This document shows, in pieces, positions 1-8,331 of a DNA stretch of 38,706 nucleotides. The position numbers and the translations under genes were made by a program. Under the pieces are notes generated by a model. It saw only the letters and a list, made by a program, of their open reading frames with translations, had not been told where the DNA came from and searched no databases. This DNA comes from Deltaproteobacteria bacterium (lineage in GTDB: Bacteria; Myxococcota_A; UBA796; UBA2385), in contig JAEUKK010000170.1 in NCBI GenBank assembly GCA_016792625.1, positions 1 through 38,706 of the forward strand, read 5' to 3'. The number at the start of each line of letters is the position of its first letter. Position 1 is the stretch's first letter.

Positions 1-117
1 CCCCCTCGAGATGAGCTCTCCCTGAAGGGCCCTCGAAGACTACGAGGTTGATCGGCTGGATGTGGAAGCGCGGCAACGCGTGGAGCAAACCAGTACGAAT
101 TGCCCGAACGGCTTATC
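1..117 (+). rRNA. 23S ribosomal RNA, 3' end (partial)
   Basis: The first ~117 bases match the conserved last helices of bacterial 23S rRNA: the stretch around GACTACGAGGTTGATCGGC, the GTGGAAGCGCGGCAACGCGT hairpin, then GGAGCAAACCAGTACGAATT and the closing GAACGGCTTA. The gene enters from outside the window and reads rightward into a 5S gene, the normal 23S-5S order of an rRNA operon. The exact 3' end is estimated from the conserved terminal stem and could be a few bases off. Confidence 0.93.
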
Positions 118-222
118 CACCACCACATCATCTCCTCGTTCTTCGGTGAGCCGCTGCGCTCATCGACACGACAGCGGGCCCTTCGCGGGCCGCAGGCTTC
201 GGCCCCGTTTCTATGCCACCTT

Positions 223-342
<120 letters not shown>

Positions 343-349
343 TCCCTTG

Positions 350-394
350 AACCCCCGCGTAGAGCTCCGGCTCCGCGGGGGTTCTCTCGTTTTG
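350..394 (+). terminator. Intrinsic terminator of the rRNA operon
   Basis: AACCCCCGCG (350-359) pairs perfectly with CGCGGGGGTT (374-383). Inside the loop GAGC/GCTC (362-365/370-373) adds a second stem. A pyrimidine-rich tract with a TTTT run follows. It sits 8 bases after the 5S 3' end. Confidence 0.8.
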
Positions 395-411
395 TCCGCA
401 TGGCGGCCACG

Positions 412-437
412 CGTCGCACCACCGGATTGGTGCGACG
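412..437. terminator. Stem-loop between the rRNA operon and rarA
   Basis: CGTCGCACC (412-420) and GGTGCGACG (429-437) form a perfect 9-bp stem with an 8-base loop, in the gap between the convergent rRNA operon and rarA. There is no T-run on either side, so a role in ending rarA transcription is only inferred. Confidence 0.35.
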
Positions 438-547
438 GCGTACGCCCCAAGCTGGGTCGACGCGCAGGCGCGACGTCCAGCGCGCATGCATAGGCAAGCC
501 AGAAGTGCCCGTCGCAGCCGACCCCAACGAGCGAACGGCCGGCACGC

Positions 548-1855
548 CTACCCTTCGCCCGATCCCTGGCGGCCGGCGCGCTCCCGCCACCAGCGCTGGC
601 GCTCGTCCATCACCTTCTCCGCGCCGTGGCGCTTCGGCCGGTAGAGCGCCCGCCCCTCGAGCTGCGGCGGCAGGTAGCGCTGCTCCACGAAGCCGTCCGT
701 CGCGTCGTGCGGGTAGCGGTAGCCGGCCCCGTGCCCGAGCTGGCGGGCCAGCGCGGTCGGCGCGTTTCGCAGGTGCGGGGGCACCGGGAGCGGGCCGGTC
801 TCCCGCACCACGGTGATCGCGGCGTTGATCGCCGCGTAGGCCGTGTTGGACTTCGGCGCGAGCGCCACGAACAGCGCTGCTTCGGCGAGCGGGATGCGCG
901 CCTCGGGCATGCCGACCAGCTCGGCGGCGCGGCTCGCCGCGATGGCGACCTCCAAGGCCCGCGGCTCCGCGAGGCCGACGTCCTCGGCGGCGGCGATGAC
1001 GATGCGGCGGGCGACGAAGACCGGGTCATCGCCGCCTTCGAGCAGCCGCGCCAGCCAGTAGACCGTCGCGTCGGGGTCGCTGCCGCGCATGCTCTTGATG
1101 AAGGCCGAGATGACGTCGTAGTGGGCGTCCCCGTCGCGGTCGTGGCGCAGCTCCTGTTGGCCGGCCACCTGCTGGAGGAGGGCCGCGTCGATGACCCCGC
1201 CCGGCCCCGCCGCTTCGCTCGCCCGCTCGAGCAGGCCCAGCGCCCGGCGCGCGTCACCCGCCGCCGCTGCGGCGATCTGCGCCTGTGCCTCGGCGGTGAG
1301 CGACTGGCCCAAGGCGCCCAGCCCCCGCGTCGGCTCGACCATCGCCCGCTCGACCAGGGCCTCGATGTCGGGCGCGGTCAGCGCCTCAAGGCGGATCAGC
1401 CAGGTGCGGCTGCGCAGCGCGGGGATGACCTCGAAGGCTGGGTTCTCGGTGGTCGCCCCGATCAGCACCAGCCGGCCCTCTTCGACCAGCGGCAGCAGCG
1501 CATCCTGCTGGGCTTTGTTCCAGCGGTGGATCTCGTCGACAAAGAGGGCCAGCCCGCGCCGCGCCGCGAATAAGCCACCCGAGGTCGCTTCGACGGCCTC
1601 TTTCAGCTCCTTGAGGCCGCCGCTCACCGCGGAGATCACGCGCAGCTCGAGCCCCGTCTCTGCGGCGAGCAGCTTCGCCAGCGTCGTTTTGCCGCAGCCT
1701 GGCGGGCCCCACAGCAGCAGGCTGGGCAGACGACCCGCCTCGACCGCCCGCCGCAGCGCGGTGCCAGGGCCGACCAGCTCCCGGTGGCCCACGACCTCGT
1801 CGAGCCGCTGCGGCCGCAGGCGCGCCGCGAGCGGCGCCCGCGCGCCCTGCTCCAT
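548..1855 (-). CDS. rarA: Replication-associated recombination protein A (RarA/MgsA AAA+ ATPase)
   Basis: A 435-residue AAA+ ATPase of the RarA (MgsA/WRNIP1) family, which acts at stalled replication forks with SSB. Visible motifs are Walker A GPPGCGKTT with Lys56, Walker B LFVDEIHRWNKAQQDALLP, sensor 1 IGATTENP and the LRSR arginine-finger region. The C-terminal half has the family's conserved HYDVISAFIKSMRGSDPDA and the NTAYAAINAA tetramerisation region. The start is ATG at 1855, because GGAGG lies 5 bases upstream (1861-1865) and the following residues begin the family's PLAARLRP motif; the frame stays open for 40 more codons upstream without family similarity. The length is typical. The gene stands alone, convergent with the rRNA operon. 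Confidence 0.95.
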   Translation of the reverse strand: MEQGARAPLAARLRPQRLDEVVGHRELVGPGTALRRAVEAGRLPSLLLWGPPGCGKTTLAKLLAAETGLELRVISAVSGGLKELKEAVEATSGGLFAARRGLALFVDEIHRWNKAQQDALLPLVEEGRLVLIGATTENPAFEVIPALRSRTWLIRLEALTAPDIEALVERAMVEPTRGLGALGQSLTAEAQAQIAAAAAGDARRALGLLERASEAAGPGGVIDAALLQQVAGQQELRHDRDGDAHYDVISAFIKSMRGSDPDATVYWLARLLEGGDDPVFVARRIVIAAAEDVGLAEPRALEVAIAASRAAELVGMPEARIPLAEAALFVALAPKSNTAYAAINAAITVVRETGPLPVPPHLRNAPTALARQLGHGAGYRYPHDATDGFVEQRYLPPQLEGRALYRPKRHGAEKVMDERQRWWRERAGRQGSGEG

Positions 1856-1860
1856 CTGTG

Positions 1861-1865
1861 CCTCC
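1861..1865 (-). promoter_or_regulatory. Ribosome binding site deciding the rarA start
   Basis: GGAGG on the minus strand, 5 bases before the ATG at 1855. It selects this start over further upstream in-frame starts. Confidence 0.7.
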
Positions 1866-2026
1866 GCGGTGGGTCTATTCGGTCCCCCTGGGGGGAGGGG
1901 GGCTGGCGGCGTCGAGAGGGTCATGCGGCTCCGCACCCCACGAAGGTGAGCCTCGTCCTCACCGAGAGCTGCCATGCGTCGCGCGGGGCCTGCCCGCCAG
2001 GACTTCGGACCTCGGGCCTCTTTGGC

Positions 2027-2040
2027 GGGGGGGGGGGGGG
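2027..2040. repeat. Homopolymer tract of 14 G
   Basis: A run of 14 consecutive G (C on the rarA strand), 172-185 bases upstream of the rarA start codon, directly next to an AT-rich patch. Long G tracts are slippage-prone; length variation here could alter promoter spacing, but could also be an assembly error. Confidence 0.9.
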
Positions 2041-2294
2041 CGGGTATAACATCGCTCGTTTGAATGGTTTAGCCGACGGTGACTGGCATAACTGGGCGCG
2101 ACCGCGGCCCACGGATGTGCCGGGTTGGGCGCAGGAGCCAAGCTCGACCCAGCACAGGCCCCCCGCGCCAGCGCGACCGGAGGGGCCGCAGGCGCCGGCG
2201 CAGCCGGCCGAGCCGGGCGGGCCGCGACCTTGGCGCGGCCCGGGGCCCCGGCGAGCCCGCAGGGCGCGCGCCCGGCGCCCAATCGTTTCGGCCC

Positions 2295-3320
2295 TCAGAG
2301 CGTGAGGCGCTCGAGCAGGCCGTCGTCTTCGAGCAGGCGGCCCGCGCCCAGCACCGTCGCGTGGGCCGGGTTCTCGGCCACCACCACCGACAGGCCGGTC
2401 GCCTCGCGGATGTACACGTCGACGCCGCGCAGCATCGCCCCGCCGCCGGTGAGCAGCACGCCGTGCTCGGCCACGTCGGACGAGAGCTCGGGGCTCATGC
2501 GCGAGAGCAGGCGGCGCAGGCCCTCGACGATGTGGTCGAGCGAGGGCGCCAGCGCGTCGACCAGGCTGCCCCCGCGGATGCGCACCTCGCGCGGGATGCT
2601 CGTGGTGAGATCGCGGCCGGTCACCACCACATCGGGCTCTTCGCGGCCGAAGATGGCGGCGGCGGCTTGTTGTTTGACCAGCTCGGCCACCCGCGAGCCG
2701 ACCAGCACGTTGTGCTGCTCGCGGATCCACGCGGCGATCGCGTCGTCGAGGTCATCCCCGCCGAGGTTGACCGTCTCGGTGTCGACCAGCGCGCCGAGGC
2801 TGGCCGCGGCGATCTCGGTCACCCCGCCGCCGAGATCGACCACCACGCTGCCCACGGCCTGCTGCACGGGCATGCCCGCGCCGACCGCCGCGGCCATCGC
2901 CTTGGACACGAGGTGCACCGTGCGCGCGCCGATCGCCCGGGCCGCCTCTTGCACCGCGCGCCGCTGCACATCTTCGGTGTCGCGGGGCATGCACACGACC
3001 ATGCGCGGCCGCACCAAGGAGCGCCCGGCGAGGCTGCGCTCGATGCAGTCTTGGACCAGGGCCTGCACCAGGCCGTAGTCTTCGATGCGGCCGGCGCGGA
3101 CCGGGCGCAGCGCCTCGATGTGCTCGGGGGTGCGGCCGAGCATCCGTTTGGCCTCGTCGCCGAGCGCCACGACCCGCCGGGCGTTGCCCGTGCGCTCGAC
3201 CGAGACCACCGTGGGCACCTCGACGCCGATCCCCCGCCCTTTGACGAAGACCCGCGTATTGCAGGTGCCCAGGTCGATCGCGAGGTCAGGGGAGAGCCGC
3301 CCGAAGGCCTGATCGAGCAC
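2295..3320 (-). CDS. mreB: MreB-family actin-like cell shape protein
   Basis: An actin-fold ATPase of the MreB family, 341 residues, the usual length. Phosphate 1 motif DLAIDLGTCNTRVFVKG lies at about residues 11-27, followed by the family block GRTPEHIEALRPVRAGRIEDY. Phosphate 2 is VVVDLGGGVTEIA, the middle block is VNLGGDDLDDAI, the GRDLTTSIPR segment follows, and the adenosine motif is LLTGGGAML. The start is taken as GTG at 3320, giving the short N-terminus normal for MreB, with GGGGAG 10 bases upstream. An ATG at 3362 would overlap the upstream gene by 35 bases. MreB polymerises under the membrane and guides cell-wall synthesis. No mreC or mreD is adjacent; instead a zinc-ribbon membrane protein lies 7 bases upstream, so this may be an additional paralogue. 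Confidence 0.9.
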   Translation of the reverse strand: MLDQAFGRLSPDLAIDLGTCNTRVFVKGRGIGVEVPTVVSVERTGNARRVVALGDEAKRMLGRTPEHIEALRPVRAGRIEDYGLVQALVQDCIERSLAGRSLVRPRMVVCMPRDTEDVQRRAVQEAARAIGARTVHLVSKAMAAAVGAGMPVQQAVGSVVVDLGGGVTEIAAASLGALVDTETVNLGGDDLDDAIAAWIREQHNVLVGSRVAELVKQQAAAAIFGREEPDVVVTGRDLTTSIPREVRIRGGSLVDALAPSLDHIVEGLRRLLSRMSPELSSDVAEHGVLLTGGGAMLRGVDVYIREATGLSVVVAENPAHATVLGAGRLLEDDGLLERLTL

Positions 3321-3327
3321 GCCGTGT

Positions 3328-3804
3328 CTACTCCCCAAAGCCCTTGTAGTTGTTGACCTCAACGAGGGGCTTGCCGATGACCGCGCTGAAGTGCTGGGCC
3401 TGGATCGTGAGCGGGCGCTGGTCGCTGCGCTGCAGGATGTAGCGCCCGCCGTCGCTGGTCACCGCCACGACCTCGAACTGGGCCTCTTCGCCGCCCATCA
3501 CGTGCTCAAGCTTGGTGACCTTGTCGAAGCTGACCCGCTGGCTGTCCATGCCCGTGGTCGAGCTGGTCGCCACCACGAAGGTGCGGGTCTCTTGGTCGAC
3601 GACCACGCGATCACTGCGCTGCGAGCTGTAGTTGTAGTAGGTGATGCCGGCGCCGACCACCATCATCGCGGCCACAAAGCCGAGGAAAACAACCGGACCA
3701 CTCTTGGTCTTCGGCTGCTCGGCGAAGTCGTGGAAGCAGTGCTTGCAGCGGTGGGCCTCGACCGGGACCTCGGCCCCGCAGCTCGGGCATTCCTTCTTGG
3801 ACAC
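3328..3804 (-). CDS. Zinc-ribbon single-pass membrane protein
   Basis: A 158-residue protein beginning with a two-CxxC zinc ribbon (CPSC at about residues 6-9 and CKHC at 20-23), then a charged linker and one hydrophobic helix, PVVFLGFVAAMMVVGAGITYY. The remaining ~95 residues look beta-rich (VTKLEHVMGG, GRYILQRS, LTIQAQHFSAVIGKP) and are not recognised. The start is GTG at 3804, because GGAGG lies 6 bases upstream and the zinc ribbon follows at once; the frame is open further upstream. It ends 7 bases before the mreB-family start, so the two are probably co-transcribed. The topology predicts a cytoplasmic zinc ribbon and an outer domain, or the reverse. Function unknown. Confidence 0.8.
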   Translation of the reverse strand: MSKKECPSCGAEVPVEAHRCKHCFHDFAEQPKTKSGPVVFLGFVAAMMVVGAGITYYNYSSQRSDRVVVDQETRTFVVATSSTTGMDSQRVSFDKVTKLEHVMGGEEAQFEVVAVTSDGGRYILQRSDQRPLTIQAQHFSAVIGKPLVEVNNYKGFGE

Positions 3805-4021
3805 CTGCGACCTCCACCGGATGGCCCTCGGGCCTGCCGCGCACTCCGCTCGACGCGCGCGGGCTGTGCCGCGCGCCGCCTGCCCGTTCCCCCGGCCCAC
3901 CGCCGACGGGGCGCGCCGCGGGCTTGGGGCCTGCAGGCTGCGCTCTAGTCGCACCGTTACGCGTCGGCCTCCCCCCTGTCAAGCGGGCGAGGTCAGGCCC
4001 CTGTGAGGCTGGCCCGCCCGC

Positions 4022-4420
4022 TCAGCCGCCGGCCGCCCAGCGGGCCAGGGGCGCGAGCAGCGAGGGCAACATCAGCGCCACCGCCGACCGGGGGCGCTCG
4101 CTGCGGTAACGCTTGCTCACCTTCAGCCCCGCCTTCAAGATCGCGTCCACGTTATCACTTTGGCCGATCAGCGCGGCGAGGGCGGCCCGGTGCGCGGCGG
4201 GCAGGGCCTCGAGGTCCTCGCGGTCGTAGGCGGTCAGCGGCAGGCCCTCGGCCCGCGCCCGCTCGGCCAGCGCCACCAGCACGTCGCCGAGCAGGGCCAG
4301 GCGCTCGATGCGCGCGGGCACCACCAGATCGAGCTCGACCGCCAGATCCACCAGCTCTGCGTGGGGCAGGTTCTCGAGCGCAGCGGCCTCTTGCGGCGTA
4401 AAGGTGGGCGTGCGGGTCAT
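4022..4420 (-). CDS. Small helical protein of unknown function
   Basis: A 132-residue protein that looks all-helical and acidic in its first 90 residues (QEAAALENLPHAELVDLAVE; YDREDLEALPAAHRAALAAL) and basic near VSKRYRSERPR, ending in a hydrophobic stretch (SAVALMLPSLLAPLARWAAG) that could sit at a membrane. The start ATG at 4420 has AGGAG 4-5 bases upstream. It is divergent from sppA with a 105-bp shared promoter region and points the same way as the zinc-ribbon and mreB-family genes. I do not recognise the family. Confidence 0.72.
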   Translation of the reverse strand: MTRTPTFTPQEAAALENLPHAELVDLAVELDLVVPARIERLALLGDVLVALAERARAEGLPLTAYDREDLEALPAAHRAALAALIGQSDNVDAILKAGLKVSKRYRSERPRSAVALMLPSLLAPLARWAAGG

Positions 4421-4514
4421 TCTCTCTCCTCAAGGCGCCGGGAGGGGCGCGAGCGGACGCGCTGCGGGCGGCGCCTTAGCCTGACCGCGGCGCGGCGGAC
4501 TGGGTCCCCGCGCC

Positions 4515-4519
4515 GGAGG
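4515..4519 (+). promoter_or_regulatory. Ribosome binding site deciding a TTG start for sppA
   Basis: GGAGG, 6 bases before TTG at 4526. No ATG or GTG in the right frame has comparable support near the hydrophobic N-terminus, so the site argues for a TTG start. Confidence 0.6.
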
Positions 4520-4525
4520 GGTGCT

Positions 4526-6241
4526 TTGGCTTCAGTCCTCGGCCTGCTGCTCCGCGGCGCCCTCGCCGGCCTGCCTTGGCTGCTCATCGCCGGGCTGCGC
4601 GCGCTCAGCCTGCGCGGCCGCCCCGCCCTGCGCGTGCCGCTGGGCGCCGACCGCGACACGCCCGAGGCCCCGGCGGTGCTGCTGCGGGCCTTGGCCGACG
4701 AGCCGGCCGTGCGCGCGGTCGACCTCGACCTGCGTGACTTTGCCGTGGGTGGCGCCACCCTCGAAGACCTGCGGGGCGCCGTGCTCGCGCTGCGGGCCGC
4801 GGGCAAGCTGGTCAGCGCGCACGCCGACACCGTCGGGCTGCGCGGCCTTCAGCTCTTGTCGGCGGTCGACCACGGCAGCCTGACCCCGAGCGGCGAGGTG
4901 CTGCTCACCGGCTTTGCCTCGAGCCAGACCTTCTTCGCCGACGCGCTCGCGCTGGTCGGCGTGCGGGCCGAGCTGATGAGCGCGGGCACCTACAAGTCCT
5001 TCGGCGAGCGCTACACCCGAAACGCGCCCAGCGGGCCGCACCGCGAGGCCGTCGCCCACGTGCTCACCGGCCTGTGGGACGAAGCGTTGGCCACCATCGC
5101 CGCCGACCGCCGGCGCCCGGTCGCCGCGCTCGGCGCCCTGCTCGGCAAGGCGCCCCTCGACCCCGCCGCGCTGCACGCCGCGGGCGGCGTCGACCAGCTC
5201 GCCTACCCAGACCAAGCCGCCGCCGAGCTCGAGCAGCTGCTCGGGGGCCCGCGTCCCAGCCCGAGCTTGGGCTGGTGGTGGCGCCTGCGCCGGGCCGAGG
5301 CCCGCCTGCGCGGCTTCATCCGCGGCGGGCCGAGGCTCTGCGTGGTCGAGCTCGACGGCCCGATCAGCGCCGGTGCGCCAGGGCCCGGTGAGCGGGGCCC
5401 CCGCATCGATCCCGACGAGCTGGTGCCCGTTCTCGACGCGCTGCGCGAAGATCCGTCCATCGCCGGGGTGGTGCTCGCGATCAACAGCCCCGGGGGCAGC
5501 GCGCTGGCCAGTGATCTCATCGCGCGCGCCGTGCGCCGCCTCGCCGACACGCGCCCGGTCATCGCCCTGCTCGGCGATGTGGCGGCCAGCGGCGGCTACT
5601 ACATCGCCGCCCCCTGCAGCGAGATCATCGCCCGCCCCTCGACCATCACCGGCTCGATCGGCGTGGTGGGCGGCAAGATCGTGCTGCGTGACGCCCTGAC
5701 CCGCCTCGGCGTGCACCCCGAGTCGATCACCGTCGGGCCCGACGCCGAGCTGCACAGCCCGCTGACCGGGTGGGATCGTGACCAGGCAGACCGCTTCCGC
5801 GCCTCGCTGCACCGCACCTACGCGCGCTTCTTGGCCGTGGTCGCTGGTGGGCGCGGCCTGCCGGTCGAGGCGGTGGCCGCGGTGGCCGAGGGCCGCATCT
5901 GGACGGGCCGCCAAGCCCTCACCCACGGCCTCGTCGACCGGCTCGGTGATCTCGAGGTCGCCCTCGGTCGGCTGCGCCTGCTCGCCGGGCTGCCGCCGGG
6001 GGCCGGTCGGGTGCTCCGCCACCGTTTTGAGCCGCCGCGGCACGGGCTCCTCCGCTTGTTGTTGTCCCAGGTCCGCGCGCCCGCCGCGTCGGCCCCCCGG
6101 CTCCCCTCTGCGGTCTTCGCGGCCCTCGGCGGGCAGAGCGGCGCGCTCGGCGTCGTCCTCGAAGAGCTCTGGCTGCGCCCCATGGCCCCGCTCTGCGTCG
6201 CCCCGCTGGAGCTCGACGCGGCCTGGGCGCCCCGCCCTTGA
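4526..6241 (+). CDS. sppA: Signal peptide peptidase SppA (long, two-domain form)
   Basis: A 571-residue membrane-anchored Ser/Lys protease of the long (67-kDa) SppA type, which degrades cleaved signal peptides in the envelope. The hydrophobic N-terminus (LGLLLRGALAGLPWLLIAGL) is the anchor. The first protease repeat holds the general-base Lys157 in GTYKSFGERYTR; the second holds the nucleophile Ser355 in DVAASGGYYIA, preceded by INSPGGSALASDLI and followed by TITGSIGVVGGK. The 198-residue Lys-Ser spacing is close to the ~200 of E. coli SppA, so the enzyme looks active. The C-terminus (RIWTGRQALTHGLVDRLG) is typical. It is monocistronic, divergent from the small helical protein. Confidence 0.93.
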   Translation: MASVLGLLLRGALAGLPWLLIAGLRALSLRGRPALRVPLGADRDTPEAPAVLLRALADEPAVRAVDLDLRDFAVGGATLEDLRGAVLALRAAGKLVSAHADTVGLRGLQLLSAVDHGSLTPSGEVLLTGFASSQTFFADALALVGVRAELMSAGTYKSFGERYTRNAPSGPHREAVAHVLTGLWDEALATIAADRRRPVAALGALLGKAPLDPAALHAAGGVDQLAYPDQAAAELEQLLGGPRPSPSLGWWWRLRRAEARLRGFIRGGPRLCVVELDGPISAGAPGPGERGPRIDPDELVPVLDALREDPSIAGVVLAINSPGGSALASDLIARAVRRLADTRPVIALLGDVAASGGYYIAAPCSEIIARPSTITGSIGVVGGKIVLRDALTRLGVHPESITVGPDAELHSPLTGWDRDQADRFRASLHRTYARFLAVVAGGRGLPVEAVAAVAEGRIWTGRQALTHGLVDRLGDLEVALGRLRLLAGLPPGAGRVLRHRFEPPRHGLLRLLLSQVRAPAASAPRLPSAVFAALGGQSGALGVVLEELWLRPMAPLCVAPLELDAAWAPRP

Positions 6242-6441
6242 ACTTGGGGTCGGCGGCGGGGGCGCCCCGTCGACCACCCCTTGAGGTGCGCGCGCAGCGC
6301 TGCCCTTGACGGTGCATCGGCCTCGGCCCCGCGCGCAGGGCCCTCCTTGGCCCGATCCCGCCGCTCCGGCCCGCCCCGGTTGGGGGGCCCCGGCGCGGCT
6401 GGCGTGGTACTTTGGCCCCGCGGTGCCGCCGCGCGGAGCCC

Positions 6442-8160
6442 ATGAACCCCTCGCCCACCTCCCCACCGCAGCCCAGGCTCGCCGACGGCACCCCCGCGCG
6501 GCTCGGGCGCTACCGGATCGTGCGGCCGATCTCGTCGGGCGGCATGGCGCGGGTCTACGAGGGGCGGCGCGAGAGCATCGCCGGGGTCTCCACCCGGGTC
6601 GCGATCAAGGTCATCCTGCCCGACTTCGCCGGCGAGGCGCGCTTCCGCGACCTGTTCATCAACGAGGCGCGCATCGGCTCGCTCCTCAACCACCAGAACC
6701 TCGTCCAAATTCAAGACTTTGACCTCGACGACGGCGTCTACTTCTTGGTGATGGAGTACGTCGAGGGCGTCACGCTGCGCCGCTGCATCAGCCTCAGCCG
6801 GCGCAACGGCCAGCACATCGGCCGGCACATCGTGGCCGAGCTGGGCCGCCAGGTGGCCGAGGGCCTGCACCACGCCCACACCGCGCGCAACGAAGCCGGC
6901 AATATGCTCGGCCTCGTGCACCGCGACATCAAGCCCAGCAACTTGATGCTCAACCCCCAGGGCGCGGTCAAGGTGCTCGACTTCGGCATCAGCAAGGCCC
7001 TGCTCACCCAAGAGAGCCGCGGCGCCGTGCGGGGCACCTGGGGCTACATGGCGCCCGAGCAGGCGCTCTGCCTCGACGTGGGGCCCCAGGCCGACGTCTT
7101 TGGCCTCGCTGTCGTGCTCTTCGAGATGCTCACCCTCGAGCCGCTCTTCCCCGAAAAAGATGAGTCGATCATCCGGGCGCTGCTCGAACAAGATGAGGCC
7201 GCCCGCCGCGCCGCGCGCATCATGGGCCAGGCTGGGCCGCTCGGCAACGTGTTGATCCGCGCCCTGCAGCGCGACCCCGCCGCGCGCTACGCGACCGCCG
7301 AAGACATGGCCCGCGCCTTGGCCGGCATCGTCGGCGATCCGGTGCTCAGCCGCGAGGGCCTGGTCGCCTTCCAGCAGCAGATGGTCGCGCTCGACCGCCA
7401 AGCCGATGGCGCCGAGCCCCCGCGCCGGGCCAGCACCGCCCTGGTCGCCCCCGCGGCGCTGGGCCCCACGGGGCTCGGGGTGGGTCATCCGGGCGCGCTG
7501 CCCGATGGCCCGGGCCTCCCGGTCAGCGTGGGCTCGGGCATGGGCGCCGACCTGCAGCTCGGCCACCGTCCCGACTCCTTGCTGCGCAGCAGCGGGCCCG
7601 CCCAGCCGCGCTGGGGGCCGCTCATCGCCGGCCTGTTCACCCTCACCGCGCTGGCGGTCATCGGTTTTACCGGCTGGCGGCTGCTTGAGCGCCCGCGGGT
7701 GGTCGCGCCCAGCCCGGCGGCGGTGGCGCCGGCCGCGCCCAAGCCCGCGCCGGCCCCCAAGCCCTCGCCGTCGACGGCCGCCCTCGCGACCCCAGTTGAA
7801 GAGCCCGCGCCCGCCGACCCTGCGCCCAAGACCCCCCGCGATCGCCCGCCTGATGCGCCCCGCCCTGAGCCTGCCGCCCCGCGCCCCGCGCCCGCGCCCG
7901 CTCCGGCCCCCGCCGGGGTGGGTGAGGTGGCCACCGGCTCGGGCCTGCTCACCATCTCGTCGATCCCCAAGGCCCGGGTCACGGTCGACGGCCGCTTCAT
8001 CCGCGACTCTCCGCTGTACAACTTCCAGGTCGAGGCGGGCGCCCACGTCGTCGTTCTCGACAGCGAAGACGGCCGCCGCAAGTCGTTCAAGGTCGAGGTC
8101 GCCCCCAACGCCACCGCGCGGCGCACCTGGTCCTTCGACGAGGACCGCTTCATCGAGTGA
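6442..8160 (+). CDS. Membrane Ser/Thr protein kinase with C-terminal PEGA domain
   Basis: A 572-residue Hanks-type kinase. The Gly-rich loop is ISSGGMARVYEG, the ATP-binding Lys is Lys56 (VAIKVI), the catalytic loop is HRDIKPSN (His160-Asp162), the DFG Asp is Asp180 (DFGISK) and the P+1 region is RGTWGYMAPEQ; all key residues are present. A linker leads to a single transmembrane helix at about 391-415 (PLIAGLFTLTALAVIGFTGW). A Pro/Ala-rich spacer of ~100 residues follows, then a PEGA domain (about 500-572; SSIPKARVTVDGRFIRDSPL, then GAHVVVL), expected outside the membrane. This layout is very common in Myxococcota. The start is ATG at 6442 with only a weak GGAG 3 bases upstream; a TTG 30 bases earlier is less likely. 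Substrate unknown. Confidence 0.92.
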   Translation: MNPSPTSPPQPRLADGTPARLGRYRIVRPISSGGMARVYEGRRESIAGVSTRVAIKVILPDFAGEARFRDLFINEARIGSLLNHQNLVQIQDFDLDDGVYFLVMEYVEGVTLRRCISLSRRNGQHIGRHIVAELGRQVAEGLHHAHTARNEAGNMLGLVHRDIKPSNLMLNPQGAVKVLDFGISKALLTQESRGAVRGTWGYMAPEQALCLDVGPQADVFGLAVVLFEMLTLEPLFPEKDESIIRALLEQDEAARRAARIMGQAGPLGNVLIRALQRDPAARYATAEDMARALAGIVGDPVLSREGLVAFQQQMVALDRQADGAEPPRRASTALVAPAALGPTGLGVGHPGALPDGPGLPVSVGSGMGADLQLGHRPDSLLRSSGPAQPRWGPLIAGLFTLTALAVIGFTGWRLLERPRVVAPSPAAVAPAAPKPAPAPKPSPSTAALATPVEEPAPADPAPKTPRDRPPDAPRPEPAAPRPAPAPAPAPAGVGEVATGSGLLTISSIPKARVTVDGRFIRDSPLYNFQVEAGAHVVVLDSEDGRRKSFKVEVAPNATARRTWSFDEDRFIE

Positions 8161-8331
8161 AGCCCCGGCGTTCGGTCGGTCGGGGGGGCGTGACCGGGGG
8201 TGAGAGGTCGGGCGCCCCGGCGGCTGCGCCGCCGTCGGCCCCCCTGTGCGCTCGCCCCGCTGGGGCTCGGTCGCTGCGCGACCCGGCCTGCGGCCGGCGC
8301 GCCGGTCGGCCTGGCGCGCGCGAGGCGGAGC
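8161..8331. repeat. Array of short palindromes between convergent genes
   Basis: This 171-bp gap between convergent genes is packed with small inverted repeats whose loops are often TGC or CTG-like: GGCGGC-TGC-GCCGCC, GCCCC-GCT-GGGGC, GGTCGC-TGC-GCGACC, and GGCC-TGC-GGCC. A similar array occurs at about 35600-35755. They may act as terminators or be dispersed repeats; I cannot tell which. Confidence 0.55.

Larger units (their letters stand above)
1856..2294. other. 439-bp gap between rarA and the mreB-family gene
   Basis: This gap holds the 5' region of rarA and the 3' side of the mreB-family gene. It contains the 14-G homopolymer listed separately and an unusually AT-rich patch at about 2043-2100 (TATAACATCG onward) that may include the rarA promoter. 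Bases 2150-2290 are extremely GC-rich with no recognisable gene. No tRNA or convincing -10/-35 pair was found. Confidence 0.5.

Noticed and set aside
118..222. Possible tRNA in the 23S-5S spacer
   Set aside because: No cloverleaf, T-loop or anticodon arm could be found.
1921..2730. Open minus-strand frame spanning the rarA-mreB gap
   Set aside because: It overlaps the mreB-family gene in another frame and has the Arg/Ala/Pro-rich make-up of a shadow frame.
4532..6466. Very long open frame antisense to sppA
   Set aside because: Its composition is typical of a shadow frame in very GC-rich DNA, and sppA on the other strand has full catalytic motifs.
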